Shown: piece by piece, positions 46,514 through 58,272 of the stretch
How the letters are laid out: each line of letters opens with the position of its first letter
Numbering within the stretch: the stretch's first letter is position 1
From: Isoetes taiwanensis
Lineage: Eukaryota; Streptophyta; Lycopodiopsida; Isoetales; Isoetaceae
Direction: 5' to 3'
Assembly: GCA_021234155.1 (NCBI GenBank)
Contig: JAJEKV010000002.1
Location: 6,335,492 to 6,399,491, forward strand
DNA: 64,000 nt
Made by a program: the position numbers and the translations under genes
Notes under the pieces: model-generated
What the model was told of the DNA's origin: nothing
Databases searched by the model: none
Seen by the model: only the letters and a program-made list of their open reading frames with translations

Positions 46514-48575
46514 TTGCACTGCGACTCGCATGAAACCAACAAAGCGCCCGGGCGGTTTGTTGGTTTCATGCGAGTCCCATTCTAGAATCCCATCGATCCG
46601 AGACATCGGATCGCCATTCTAGAATGGGACGAGCATGCATGTTTTGCATGCATCTTGGGCGCGCATGCAGATGCTGGTTGGGAGTTCGCTATTTTTAGGC
46701 GTTTACGGCCCGACTTCTCATCGGCGTTTCCTCTTCTCTCTCAGCAGTACCTTATTCTCTTTGAATTGTTTCCGAGCGGGGAGGGCTTCTTCCTACTTTG
46801 GTTTGGCCAATTGGCGTTTCTTTCATCTTTGTCCTTTTCGGCCTTTAGCCTTCATCCTGTGACCTTCGTCCTCGATCCTAGTTTGTTAAGGAAGTCCTTT
46901 GGTATTGGTGGTTTGTTGGTTTCATGCGAGTCCCATTCTAGAATCCCATCGATCGAGACATCGGATCGCCATTCTAGAATGGGGCGAGCATGCATATTTC
47001 ATGCATCACATCGCGGTATGCCCGGATGCAGTTGGGGAGTTATTTATTTTAAGCAGCGTTTACGCCCGACTTCTCATCGGCGTTTCCTCTTCTCTCTCGG
47101 CGATTACCTTATTCTCTTTGAACCCACCCTCCCCTTCTTTGTTATTGTATTTTTATCGCTGGCATTAACTTGGCATTGATCAACCCTCCACTCACGGGAG
47201 GTTTGTTTTGTCTTGTTGTTTTGTTGGTGATAATGGTCAGTGCGGGGGTTAGCGGCGGCATCGTTTTTCGACTTTTCCATTCGTGGGTTTTGGGGAGGCG
47301 ATTTTTATGCCTTCACGTTTGTCCAAGCCCCTTGCCGAGGCTTATCACTAGGGTTTTTCACCGAAACCCGAAGCAGAGGAGGATTTTTAATCCGTTGATA
47401 AGCTTTTGGCCGGGTACACTAGCCTGATCTCTATTAGCATTGTAATTTGTTGGGGTCCAAATGATATAATTGGATTTTCCTTTTTTTTTTTATGGGTAGT
47501 TCGCGTAATGCTGCTACCATCTATCCATCATTGTAGAAAATCTGGCTGAGATGAATGAGAAGCAAGTCTAGCGGTTTATAGATAGGCTTCTCATTCATCT
47601 CGGTATTTCTAACAATAGGAACGAGTGGATATCACACGCGAACTACCCACAAAAATAAAGGGAAAATCCAATTATAATTTGACCCCAAAACAAATACAAT
47701 GCTAATGGATGAGTGGTCGATGTACCTGTAGAAGCTTATCAAGGGGATTAAAACCAACCCTTCGGGCGCTGGAAACCCGACGAAAAATCGGCGGGGCTTA
47801 GATAAACGAAGGCATAGAATCGCCCCCAAAACCCCGCCATGGAGAAGTCAAAAGCGGATGGCGCCAACCCGCACCACATCACCAACACAACAAAACGAAA
47901 CATACCAAAGAATAGCATCACCCAATAGGTGGAAAAAACATCACCCACCGTGGAAAAACATGATAAACGTAACTTGTACAAAATATAAAAACAAAGAAGG
48001 GGGAGGGTGGGTTCAAAGAGAATAAGGTATCTTGAGAGAAGAGGAAGCGCCGATGAAACGCCGATGAAGAACTTCGCAATAAGTAGCAAACGCCCAACCT
48101 GAAGAACGCTAAAGCGCTGTCGCGATGCATGCATGCAACGATGCAATGCATGCATGTTGCCTTGAGAAGAATGGCGTATTCGCTACGCCGAATCGACGAC
48201 TATTCTTGCAACCGCGACTCGCATGAAACCAACAAAGCCACCGAATACCAAAGGACTTTCCTTAACAAACTAGGATCGAGGCTAAGGTCACAGGATGAAG
48301 GCTAAAGGCCGAAAAGGACAGGAAAGCAACGCCAATTAGCTGGCCAAACCAGGCAGGAAGAAGCCCCTCCCCGCCCGGAAACAATTCAAAGAGAATAAGG
48401 TACTGCTGAGAGAAGAGGAAGCGCCGATGAAACGTCGATGAAGAACTCCGCAATAAGTAGCAAACGCCCAACCTGAAGAACGGCCCAAAACGCATGCGAT
48501 GCATGCATGCAACGCATGCAATGCATGCATGCTCGTCTTGAGCAAGAATGGCGATTCGCTACGCGAATCGACGAC
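46514..48575. mobile_element. compound foldback element, ~2.06 kb
   Basis: The left arm (about 46,558-47,560) is the reverse complement of the right arm (about 47,610-48,575). Each arm is itself two diverged direct sub-units of about 350 bp, both starting with GGTTTGTTGGTTTCATGCGA in the left arm. The centre (about 47,495-47,650) has its own hairpin: ATGAATGAGAAGC... and GCTTCTCATTCAT. A tip palindrome lies at 46,520-46,575 (GACTCGCATGAAACCAACAA and its complement around GCGCCCGGGC). ATGCATGC runs occur in every sub-unit. The open frames in both directions (for example SSALPLLSRYLILFEP) are mirror images of one another. No transposase is seen. Confidence 0.8.
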
Positions 48576-51500
48576 ATTAACTATTTGGCATATATTCTCA
48601 GTTTTTATAATGGATATCTGGTTATTGTATCATAGTGAGCAATGGGTCTATTGGGTATTCTATATGCATACACAAGTATTAGGATGCCAGCACGAAGGGG
48701 GGTTTGAATGATATTTAGTTGTTTAACAAATCATTTAAACATTTTAAACATTTAAACACATTATGATAGTTGCCTTTTTGTATGGAATGATTTGATGATA
48801 TGGGATCTTAGTTTTTTGTTTTATGAATATTTTCTACCTTATGTTTGCAGGGCATAAAGTTCGCATAGAGTTGCAAGGCAAAGTCGGGTGATCATAGCTG
48901 TGAATGAAGTTATTTCCGCCAAGACCGCTTGTGTGAATTACTTGGCCGTCTTCAGCTATGGAATCTTGAGAATAATATCTCGTTTCAAGACGTCGCATAC
49001 GATCAAGAATGCTTTCTTCTTACGCAAGGTTGGTCTAAAAAGAATGTCTGTCGAGTATAAGAATTCCCGTGCCTTTTCGATACATGTTGTTGTGCAAAAC
49101 AAATCAAATGTCACAATGTCTGACTGTCAAATCTCACCTACGGACGACACCAATGTTACTAACTTTGGGTCCGCAACATTTCCATCCGATTCATCTAACT
49201 TGTGAATAATAAATGCTCTGCAAATCTCAGATGATTTAATAGAAGCAGCTATTGTTGCACTTCTCCCTGCAGCTGGTACTATGAATGTAAACAAATAGAC
49301 ATGTTCGTCCAATTCTTATGTATTTATCCAGTCCATTCTCTAAGAAATGTTCGAGTTTCCCATACCAACAAGTCTATGAAACTAGTTAGAAACAGTATTA
49401 CCTGGCCTTTAGCTTTGTTGTGATGATTTGAAATAATGCCCAATGTGCACAATAAGGAGGTGATATATTTGACAAAATTTCTTCAGTGCACACAACATTT
49501 TAGATCTATAACTAACTGATCTTACTCTAAATTTAAAAAGGATTTTGGTGGCACGGAATCTCCACGCTTGAATAGACTTGGCGCTCAACTGCTCCTGTTC
49601 CTTAGTTCAATTTGGGAAAAATTGGGATAGGGATCTAATTTGCTGCTTCAAATTAGCACCCTCATTCTGGGCAATCGAGTTTGGCTAGGTGTCTCCTAAC
49701 TAATGAATTAATTAGCTTAATTAACTTAATTAGGTAATTAACCTTTAATTAAACCCTTATTAATTTAGCATAGCTAAATTAATCGTTTATGGTTAATTTC
49801 GTAGGTTACATACCCCCATGATGGCATATCCTCAGCCCGTGACGTGTCCGTATATTTATACATACACCGTATAAATATGTGGAACATCACAACATCTTTA
49901 GCTTCTTATTAAAAAAAAAAATCTTTTTCAGAGTAAGAGTTGGTTTTATCATTAATTATAAAGATTCAAGTACAAAGCATCACACATGGTTGAGAAGACT
50001 GTGTCATGATGAGAAAATTATAGTGAGAGATCACTATAGGAAATACATAGCATAGCATCACTATCTTCAAAATGCCATAGTATAAGCTTATGGATCATGG
50101 AAAAAGATGGAATTGAAGTAGGTATTGAAGGGCCAGTTGCCGAGGTAGAGTAGACAGAAATAATCATCATCTCCCAACAGAATAATAAGTGACCCATATA
50201 GATCTGCAATCTGTCTATGATTGTAGTACATCAATCTGTATCTAGAGAGCTGTCTTTTTGTTAGTGAAGTGATAGTTCCACAAGAACCACCATAAGCAAA
50301 GTGAACTGGATAACCTCTCTGCGAGAAGATTGCTGCCCATAACTCTTCACTATCCTTCTTTTGTGCTAGCTTACCAACACGCATCGATCATCGTTCCTCC
50401 TCGAGATGCCATATTGTTCCGAAACACACCATCAATTATTGGATCCCTAAAAAGGGAGAATGTTTGACAAGCTTCGTTTTGCCCTCTCCCTTAAAAAGTC
50501 AAGGTATCCCTAGGATCATCGGACAATAAAGTATTAGAATCCGGTAGGTCCAGATTAGAAGCAAACATATCAAAACATGTTTAAGGAATGAACAATAGGT
50601 AAGTTTACTAAAATACCATTGTAGAGGTTCATTTTCAGGTGCTGTAGAAGCGGCACTCTCTGCTTCAGAATCTCAACCAATGTTGCATCGAGCGGATTTC
50701 AAAAAGATGAGGATGAGAAACCCCATAAGGAACCGCATTTGTGTAGAAGGGATCAATATTATGGTAGTGTCCACGATGATCCCGGATCAGTGAGAAGGTT
50801 GTCCCACATGGCAACTTTATGGGCGAGATAGGATCCATTGGGTTTTTCATGAAGGAAGGAGGTGAATCGAGGAGGACAATGATGCGAGCTTGGGAGATTT
50901 GCAAAAGTGCGAAGAAATGCCAAATTTTTAGGGTTTAAATGGTGATATCATTCACCACATAATTCACCACATGCACCACATGTCACGACATGATTCACCA
51001 CATGTACGACATGTCACCATATGATTCACCACATTAGTACACCTTGCAACAAACATATCAGGCGTCACATGGGATAACTAATACCTTCAAATTTCTAATT
51101 CATCTTGCATAGATTAAAAATTCTGGTCTCTTTTGTGTATTGCCTTCATTTTAGAGAATAGACGTTTGAATCCATATCCCAAGTTGGCTTCTTCTATGGA
51201 GATATTTGGTGTCTGACTCAGTCAAATAAACACATATGTTGTTTAAATAAATTATTTTCTCATCACGACAATGGTATGTTTCAAGATTGTTGCTAGAGAT
51301 ATTTTGTCTATCCAATTCTTATTTGTTTATGTAGTTCATTTTCTAAGAAATAAGTAGTTTGTTCTCCTTTCCTCTGAATTCATATATTGTATGAGTCTTA
51401 GAAAGCCATGCCCCTTGGATGTAAACCCGCAATTGTTAGAATTCTAAATGAATTCAGTTCAATTACATGCATGCCATCTATATAATCTTAGATTGATTTA

Positions 51501-52045
51501 TATATGTATGCAATATATACAATATATATAATATTCATAGGCAAATGTTAAATGGAATATTTATGTAAGAAGGCATCGTCAGTCATTAAAAATGACAGGG
51601 CATGACTAGATATGTAATTTTTTTTTATGTTGAAGGACGTCAGACTTTATTCAATCAAAGAGTCAAATACAAGTATAAATGCAGAGACAGGAATAAAATC
51701 TCAGCGGATAAGCAGAGACCCACCGAGTGAAGCAACCTGCCTAAGCATAAGAGTGCACATCCAAATACTCCTCAAAAATCAATGACTAGATATGTAATAA
51801 TTATAATAGGATATTAAATCTCTACTCTGTTTCGATTCCTCTGTTTCCTTTGTTTACTTTCTTTCTCTTAAGCGAATTGCTCTCCGCCTAATCAATCGAA
51901 TAATCGTAAAAGCACAAAAGTTTGTTGATGGCTTAATTATGTTTCGGGTCGGCGTCAAATTTGGCCATTCTTTGGTAAGAAAGGGTTGTATTTCTTTATG
52001 CGTTATTCTGTCTCCTTGTGATCCTTGACATTATAAGCATGTTGT
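48576..52045. other. 3.5 kb without a recognised gene
   Basis: 48,888-49,205 (plus) and pieces at 50,018-50,904 (minus; GYPVHFAYGGSCGTITSLTK, PIKLPCGTTFSLIRDHRGHY) look protein-like but match nothing I know and are broken. The segment 49,830-49,890 (ACACCGTATAAATATGTGGA) resembles the 3' end of the LTR family above and may be an LTR relic. 50,945-51,040 is a short run of TTCACCACATG-like repeats. The rest is AT-rich and empty. Confidence 0.4.
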
Positions 52046-53353
52046 AGGAGGGAGGGAGCTGCGAGCACCGGATAAAGAAATCACTGCTTTGTTGGTTCGA
52101 ATCGAAAAAATTATTACGTCTTCGGTATCGGTGGGCAAAAGAATCTTCTTATTTGAAGGATGGGAGCTTTTTTTGCGCGAAAACAACATAACTGATGGCA
52201 CTGCTCTTCTGTGTTTCACATCAAATAACGGCACAAACTTGACAGCAAGAGCTCTTGATGGGACTTATCGTGTAAAACCTCTTGGTAATTGGGAACTTAG
52301 CGCTCCTAGCGACAATGGACCTGCTAATACAAATAAAAAAGCTGGGCGTGATATTAACAAGGATTTTTCTGTGCATGTGGACATGGATGCCGAGAATGAG
52401 GTTTTTGTTACTGACGATGATTTATCTGATGAAGAAGAACCGATCAAAGAAAGCATTCGTGCTCTCTCAAAGCTAACTTCAACAGAGGCCTGGTACTGCT
52501 GTATTATCTTTCGCTTTCAAGTATTATAAATGTTTTGAATTACTACTCCTTTCTTTTTGCTTAGATACTAGAATAAGAAGATAGGTGGCAAAATCCTCCC
52601 AAAGGATCCACTGTGGTAATTATCGGACCTGGCGATCAGAAAGCAGGTTTAGCAAGCAAAAAGCAAAGCATTGTCTCACCATGGTTGGAATGCTTTCAAA
52701 AATTGTTTGGCTTTACGACTTGGTGATATCTTAGAATTTAAATTGCATGGAGATGAACTTCAATGGAATATGAAAGTTCGGAAGGTCTTGACTTTACATA
52801 GGTGAAGCCCCTCGAAGTTAATTAGTGTTCTGAGGGCTTTTTATGTTTAGAGAGAAACAACATTTTGTTTTGCTGAATGTTTTCCTTATGTGATCGATTC
52901 TTAGTTCCCTGACTGTTTTATGTTCTCCAATGTATGATCAGACTCCCGATAAATATATATTAAATGCCCTTTCCATGATTTGTAATATTGTAGTTGGATT
53001 GAATATAAGAACCTAAAAATGTTAGATGGACTATACCAAGCAGCATTGAATGTCAAGTTGTTTGTCATATGCTTATTCATAAATCCACGCTGGTCATAAT
53101 TCATTCAATAATTGATAAAATGAAGCTTCCATTTATGGTTGAAGGGCTTTAAGCCAGAAAAGTTTATAGTTTATCTCTTGGTCAATTAAATGTTACCGTG
53201 TTTAGGCTAATTATTGTTTTTTTATCTACAGGTAATCAGAGTTCTTTCTACTTACTCTATTTCCGATTTTGATCATGCATTTATCGAGTGTGATAAGAAG
53301 GAGCATTCTGAAGTTTGCCTCCAATGGAAAAGGAAGTTCTTTGAGGAGTACTA
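52046..53353 (+). pseudogene. B3-domain-like protein gene, broken
   Basis: Exon one (about 52,046-52,494) reads GRELRAPDKEITALLVRIEK and GKRIFLFEGWELFLRENNIT; the block W-x-x-F-x-x-x-N-x-x-x-G is the end of a plant B3 DNA-binding domain. An acidic linker follows (VTDDDLSDEEEPIKES). Exon two (about 52,587-52,800) reads WQNPPKGSTVVIIGPGD, then after a one-base shift near 52,645 HHGWNAFKNCLALRLGDILE and FKLHGDELQW, a second B3-like end. Exon three (about 53,232-53,353) reads VIRVLSTYSISDFDHAFIEC to a stop after KRKFFEEY. Junctions TG|GTACTG and CTACAG|GTAATC fit splicing. It may be a reproductive-meristem-type B3 gene or a captured copy; the shift makes it non-functional as read. Confidence 0.5.
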
Positions 53354-54055
53354 GCTAGGCCAAATAACCTGACTTACTTGCAAACTAGAGCCATCTTTAA
53401 GATATTCAGGTGGTTTTATTTTCCAGCATATTATTGTGCTAAATGCACGGAGGCTGGCCAGGTGTGGGCATGAGCATGGTACTAGTTTTACCTTTAAAAG
53501 AATACATGGTTAATATTCTAAGCTCAATTTCCCTACCTTAAAGTGTGAGAGGGTATCACTTTTATAAACATGTTTTATGGTGAAAGTTAAATAATATCTA
53601 TGTATGTTTTTTGAAAAATTTTGCTCTATAGTTGTTACTGCTTCGATCAATAAAATAATTTGACTTCAACGTGTTGAATTCCTTTGCTTTATTCTGTCCT
53701 ATATTTGACTGTTGCAAGTTCAATTCCAAATACAATGGTCAATATCATATACCAAGTAATGTTAAGGTTTGCAGTTTATGAAGTTAGCATTTCAATTGTT
53801 ATTACATGACTTCTAATTCGCACTCACTAAAGATAACCTATGATAGATCTTCCATATCTTTTAAAGAATATTGTGTTTGCATAAAATATGCGTTCGATGA
53901 ACGAGTATAATTGAGTCCCAAATAGCAAGTTCAATGCAAATATATGAACATATATGAAGATATCTGAAGAATAAATAGCTCTCCAAACAATGGTAGTCAG
54001 GAATACTATGGACATGACACAAGCGAATGCAATGGTGAAAGGATGACGGGGATAT
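53354..54055. other. AT-rich stretch, nothing recognised
   Basis: A minus-strand frame (53,827-54,156) has hydrophobic segments but crosses the probable Helitron boundary at about 54,056, so I do not take it as a gene. Confidence 0.4.
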
Positions 54056-55789
54056 ATTATACCCCCCATCAATACCCCATGCATACATACCCCATGGATT
54101 GCCTTAAATCCCGACCGGTTAAAAGAAAATGAACGCTCCAGAACTTGATACGTCATGGGGCATTATAAAAAGGTCATCGGACAGCCAGCCAAAGGGAATG
54201 CAACGACATCTTTACATCGTTGGATAGAAGGGGGCAGGGTGAATCCTCACCATCCATTATGGGCAAGCAGGTCCAAGGAAGATGTAAAAATTAAGGCTTT
54301 GAATCGTACCTATGAAAATCAATGGGAGTTTCAGGCTTTGAATATTCATTGTCAAGATTGAGGTTTCGCGTTCGTCGAAATCAGAGAGGAAATATTCCCC
54401 TTGCTTCATCGAAATCTAATAAAAAATCTAATTGTGAAATTGTGCCTATGGCAAACACCAGAGCTGTTGTAGTGTATGGTAGTGATGCCATGACGGAGCC
54501 TAAGAAACGTGTTGCAAATAGCAAATGGAGGTGTAGAGTTTGGCGACGAAACTAGATCATGTTAATCGGCCCTTTTGGTTTTGTTCTTATGGCGGAAATG
54601 GTGGAAGATCGACGTTGTAGCAGCGGCTGGTTCAAGTACTTTAGGATGCTTAAAGTGCGGACAAAACGGATAGTTTGGACGAGAATTTCCAAGTTCTGAT
54701 TCACATAGTTGTTATAGAGGCAAAGGTCGTCAGTGAGGAAGATGTATGAAGAAGAAATTCTAATGACAATAAGTGGAGTGGATGAACAAAATCTAAATGG
54801 AATAAACCCAAAGAATCAATTGATTGTAGATGGGGAAGAGATAAACTACTCATAATAGAACATTGCTTTATATAAGAAGGAAAAGTGATGTCTTCTTATC
54901 AGTAAATGAAAAGAATTGGTTTTCCCTAGTGTTTTTAAAATTACCACGATCTTCCTATTCACATTCGTTAGATCAAACAGAGTTAAAATCGGGAATAGTC
55001 AGGAACCGAAGGTGATTGCAAAAATGAATGGGAGATTATCTTGATAATAACCCGAACTAGATCTAGGTATTGATGATCCGAACTCTTATTGTTGACAAAA
55101 AAATATATTCTTCCCAAAAATGACGCAACTTCCTCCATAGAATGCCTGATCCAGACACGAAGTTCTTCCTAGGTACACCCTTATATGTTTATGATAAGCA
55201 ACATTGTCCATCCTAGCACATAATATATATGAGCATAGCTTAAAGGGGACGGCCTCTATGTCTTCCCTATGACACAGGAAAACAAAGCCCTATAAATAGA
55301 ATGCTCGTTGTGCCTGAGCATTACAGAAAAAACATCCTGGTGAGCATCTTATCGTGCAGCTTGATCTGGGGCAGAGTTGGCTATAGTGTTCCCCCTGAAG
55401 AGCCTCCCGCTAGTGATGATGCAAATTCTAATAGGCTGTCGTCATCCAGAAATGATCTTGTGTTTGTGACAACTAAGTGCGCATACATAATTGAATGAAG
55501 ATTTCTTTAAAAACGCGAAAATTTAAAAAAAGAAAATTTCTTTTTTTTTCTTTTCTTTCACTCAGGTAGTTTAAACCGCCGGGCCGCTTTTATGTGAATT
55601 TTTCCGCGTGTTTAAACCTTCGCCGGCACGCTGAACTAAAAAAAAAAGAAAGAAAACATATTTTTCTTTCTTTTTTGGTTTTTTCACAGAACTAAACCTT
55701 TGACTTTTACGCTGAAAACGCCTGGCCAAAGCCGAACTGAAGGTCCGCTTAAAAAAAAAAAAAAAAACCTTATTCCTTTTTTTTTTTTT
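54056..55789 (+). mobile_element. possible second Helitron-type left end and unassigned body
   Basis: 54,056-54,170 aligns by eye with 31,025-31,140: TATACCCCCCAT...CCCCATGCATACATACCCCA, then a diverged GGTTAA...GCTCCAGA...GTCATGGGGCATT block. If the latter is a Helitron left end, so is this. Downstream I see no Rep or helicase; short frames (54,155-54,555 and 55,301-55,498) are unrecognised. 55,630-55,680 and 55,750-55,793 are A-run/T-run inverted repeats. Confidence 0.4.
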
Positions 55790-58272
55790 TTTTATAAGGT
55801 ACTTTCATAAAACAGAGGTTGATGCATGCAGTGTTCACTACACTGAAATTGATGCCTCCCATAAAAAGGCTAATGTACTAGCTAATGTACTATATGAAAT
55901 CGTTGGCACCCTTAATTTGGCTACTTTCTAGACTTTGGGCTTCATTTCAATGGGTAGAAAGTTGTAGATATGAGACTTTCCGGATACATGGTTTTGCATA
56001 TGAAAACACCTTAAGGGCATGGTGCCCTAGTGAATCAAGACATAATAACATGCGAGTTAATCATATGTAATATGAGCACATCAATATAATATGTGCTTTT
56101 TATTTTACATTCATTAATATGTCATAAAAGAGCATTTTTCGGTTCAATATGCTTTTTGCATTTGACTACCTTACTGATTGACCACTGTTTTGCAAGACAC
56201 GACCGTTTAATGATTTAGGTGAGCTTGGACTTGGATGGCCGAGCTCCGCCTAATAAAGTGACTCCTTGATGACATTCCATACAAGGTAGTATGTTGTTCT
56301 ATATTGAAAGATAAAAGAGATTAGAATTCCATATTAAGACACTACGTAAAGGGTCTTTTTAAAAAAATTTTAAAGTTTAGGGTTCCGTTCAAACCTGGGG
56401 CAGAGTTCCAGCTGATAAGCGGACTCCTTAACCTCTATGCTCTCCGCTTACATGGATTGAATGGTTTAAGCGAGGATGTTCTGGCAGTTATAATTGATTG
56501 CATATGCTTCTCTTCCCTTTGTGTCTTTCTTTGCTTGGTGAATTGGTTTTTGCTGAAAAATGGACGATAAGCTACATCGGTGTGAGTTTTCAAGCCAACT
56601 TGTATATGATAAGTTTCTTCACATTTCTTCTCACCTTCTGAGGTGAGCTACAGGAGACTAAAAGAGTCTGATACAAATTGATAGCTAATGAACATGCATG
56701 TTTTGTATGGATCATGAACTCTGAAAATGAGGTTTCACCTTCAAGCTTTAAGTTTGGACCATTATTGTTTATCTGACATGTCTATAGAAGTACAGATATT
56801 TTATGTTTTCTACTCAAAATTGATCTGTTATTTTACTATACAATGGAAACTTTTATGGCATTTTGAAAGAATGATCTTGGAATGTCCTTTACAAATCGAC
56901 AGCAGTTAATATATGGAAAGGTTTCTCGAATAAGCAAAGGCTTTTGACATCTTTGATTGATGTTTTCCAGTTTAATTGTGTTGTTCCTTTTGATACGCGT
57001 GGCAGCCCTCATGGGCTCTTTGAAAGCCTTAAAATCAGCTTACAAATCAAATACATAATTCATGCGAAGGTTTTTCGTGACAAGGGAGGTCATAATGCTT
57101 TTGAATTGGCATTTTTACAAGTAGTAGTTAGTTGTATGTATCCTATCCGCTCCCTTGCTATAAATGATTGGAACAACAATGGCCTGTTGTCATACATGCA
57201 TATGACCGTAGTCTTTCTGGATGCTTATGAACATAAGATTGTCTCATGTTAAAATTTTCCAAGTCTAATGGCTTGAAGTCTTCTTGTTAAAAAAATGATC
57301 AAGGCGGTTCTAAGTCTTTTGACTTTACTAGTTTTTAAATCTAGGATATATGCTAAATACTTGATGTTTTGGGATACAAGTGCTACCATAGATTTTAGGA
57401 TCTTAGTGTGGACAGATAATACTATCAAAGGGATTGACCTTTGGTAGATGAGTCCGCTAGTTGGCTTTTGTCATGGCTAGCTACCGGATTTTTTAGGAAT
57501 TCTCGGTCATTGGTCTTATCGGTGACTCTTGTACCCTAAGCTCAAGTATTTAGTATAGATTCCTCGCTTTTATTCATGATCTACTTTCCTTGGTATTGAG
57601 TTTATACATTTTGAAATTTACTTTAGATAATAATTTGTCGGGCTCCTGATTGTCATATGACTATTTTTCGTGAAATAGATGAGTTGGTATTGCCTATATG
57701 GAATAACGATTTATCCGCCCATCGGGATAACGATACATACTTCAAATTAGTCTTGCCTACATAAAAGGATGATCTGGAGTAAGTGCTTGAAAGTGAAATG
57801 GCCAAGAAAGGCTATACAGACAAAGAAGCAAAAGGACGTAACACCAATAATACTATCTACTCGGATTAAAGAGCTGGAAATGCGACAAGCTACAGTAAAA
57901 GTTCAGGTGATTTTATGCATTTGTAATAAATTTAGTAGCCTTTGGCTGTGAAATTCTACGAAATGCTATGGTATGCATGCAATATATATTTTGTTACGCC
58001 GACATCAATGTCAATATGCTGTTGTATGCCACTGGGCCTCTTAAATTACAATGCCACTCGGCTCCATTTCCCTATAATGGGCATATGGTATCTAAAGTTT
58101 CTTCTATTGGTCTACAATTCTATATTTACTCAATGTTACATTATCCTTTGGGCTTAAAATTTGCATAGGGAAGGGCTAGACCTCTGCTGTAATGGTAGGG
58201 GTCTGCCCTTCCTGGTATTACAGCTTAATCACTAAAGAGGTCTTCTCTTTCCTACGGTTGGTGGTAGGATTT
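55790..58272 (+). repeat. tandem array copy 1 (2.48 kb, internally deleted)
   Basis: It starts TTTTATAAGGTACTTTCATA. It matches copies 2 and 3 throughout except that a ~1.04-kb interior segment is missing, the break falling at GCTT (56,506-56,509). Unit content is described under copy 2. Confidence 0.9.

Noticed and set aside
46635-48577. Protein-coding frames (for example SSALPLLSRYLILFEP) in both directions
   Set aside because: They mirror each other because of the inverted arms and carry no domain.
49830-49895. End of another LTR of the TGTGACG family
   Set aside because: Only a short block (CACCGTATAAATATGTGGAACATCAC-like, about 25 bases, diverged) resembles the LTR end; not enough to call an element.
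53827-54156. Membrane-protein-like minus-strand frame of 109 codons
   Set aside because: It spans the probable Helitron boundary and is AT-rich; the hydrophobic look follows from composition.
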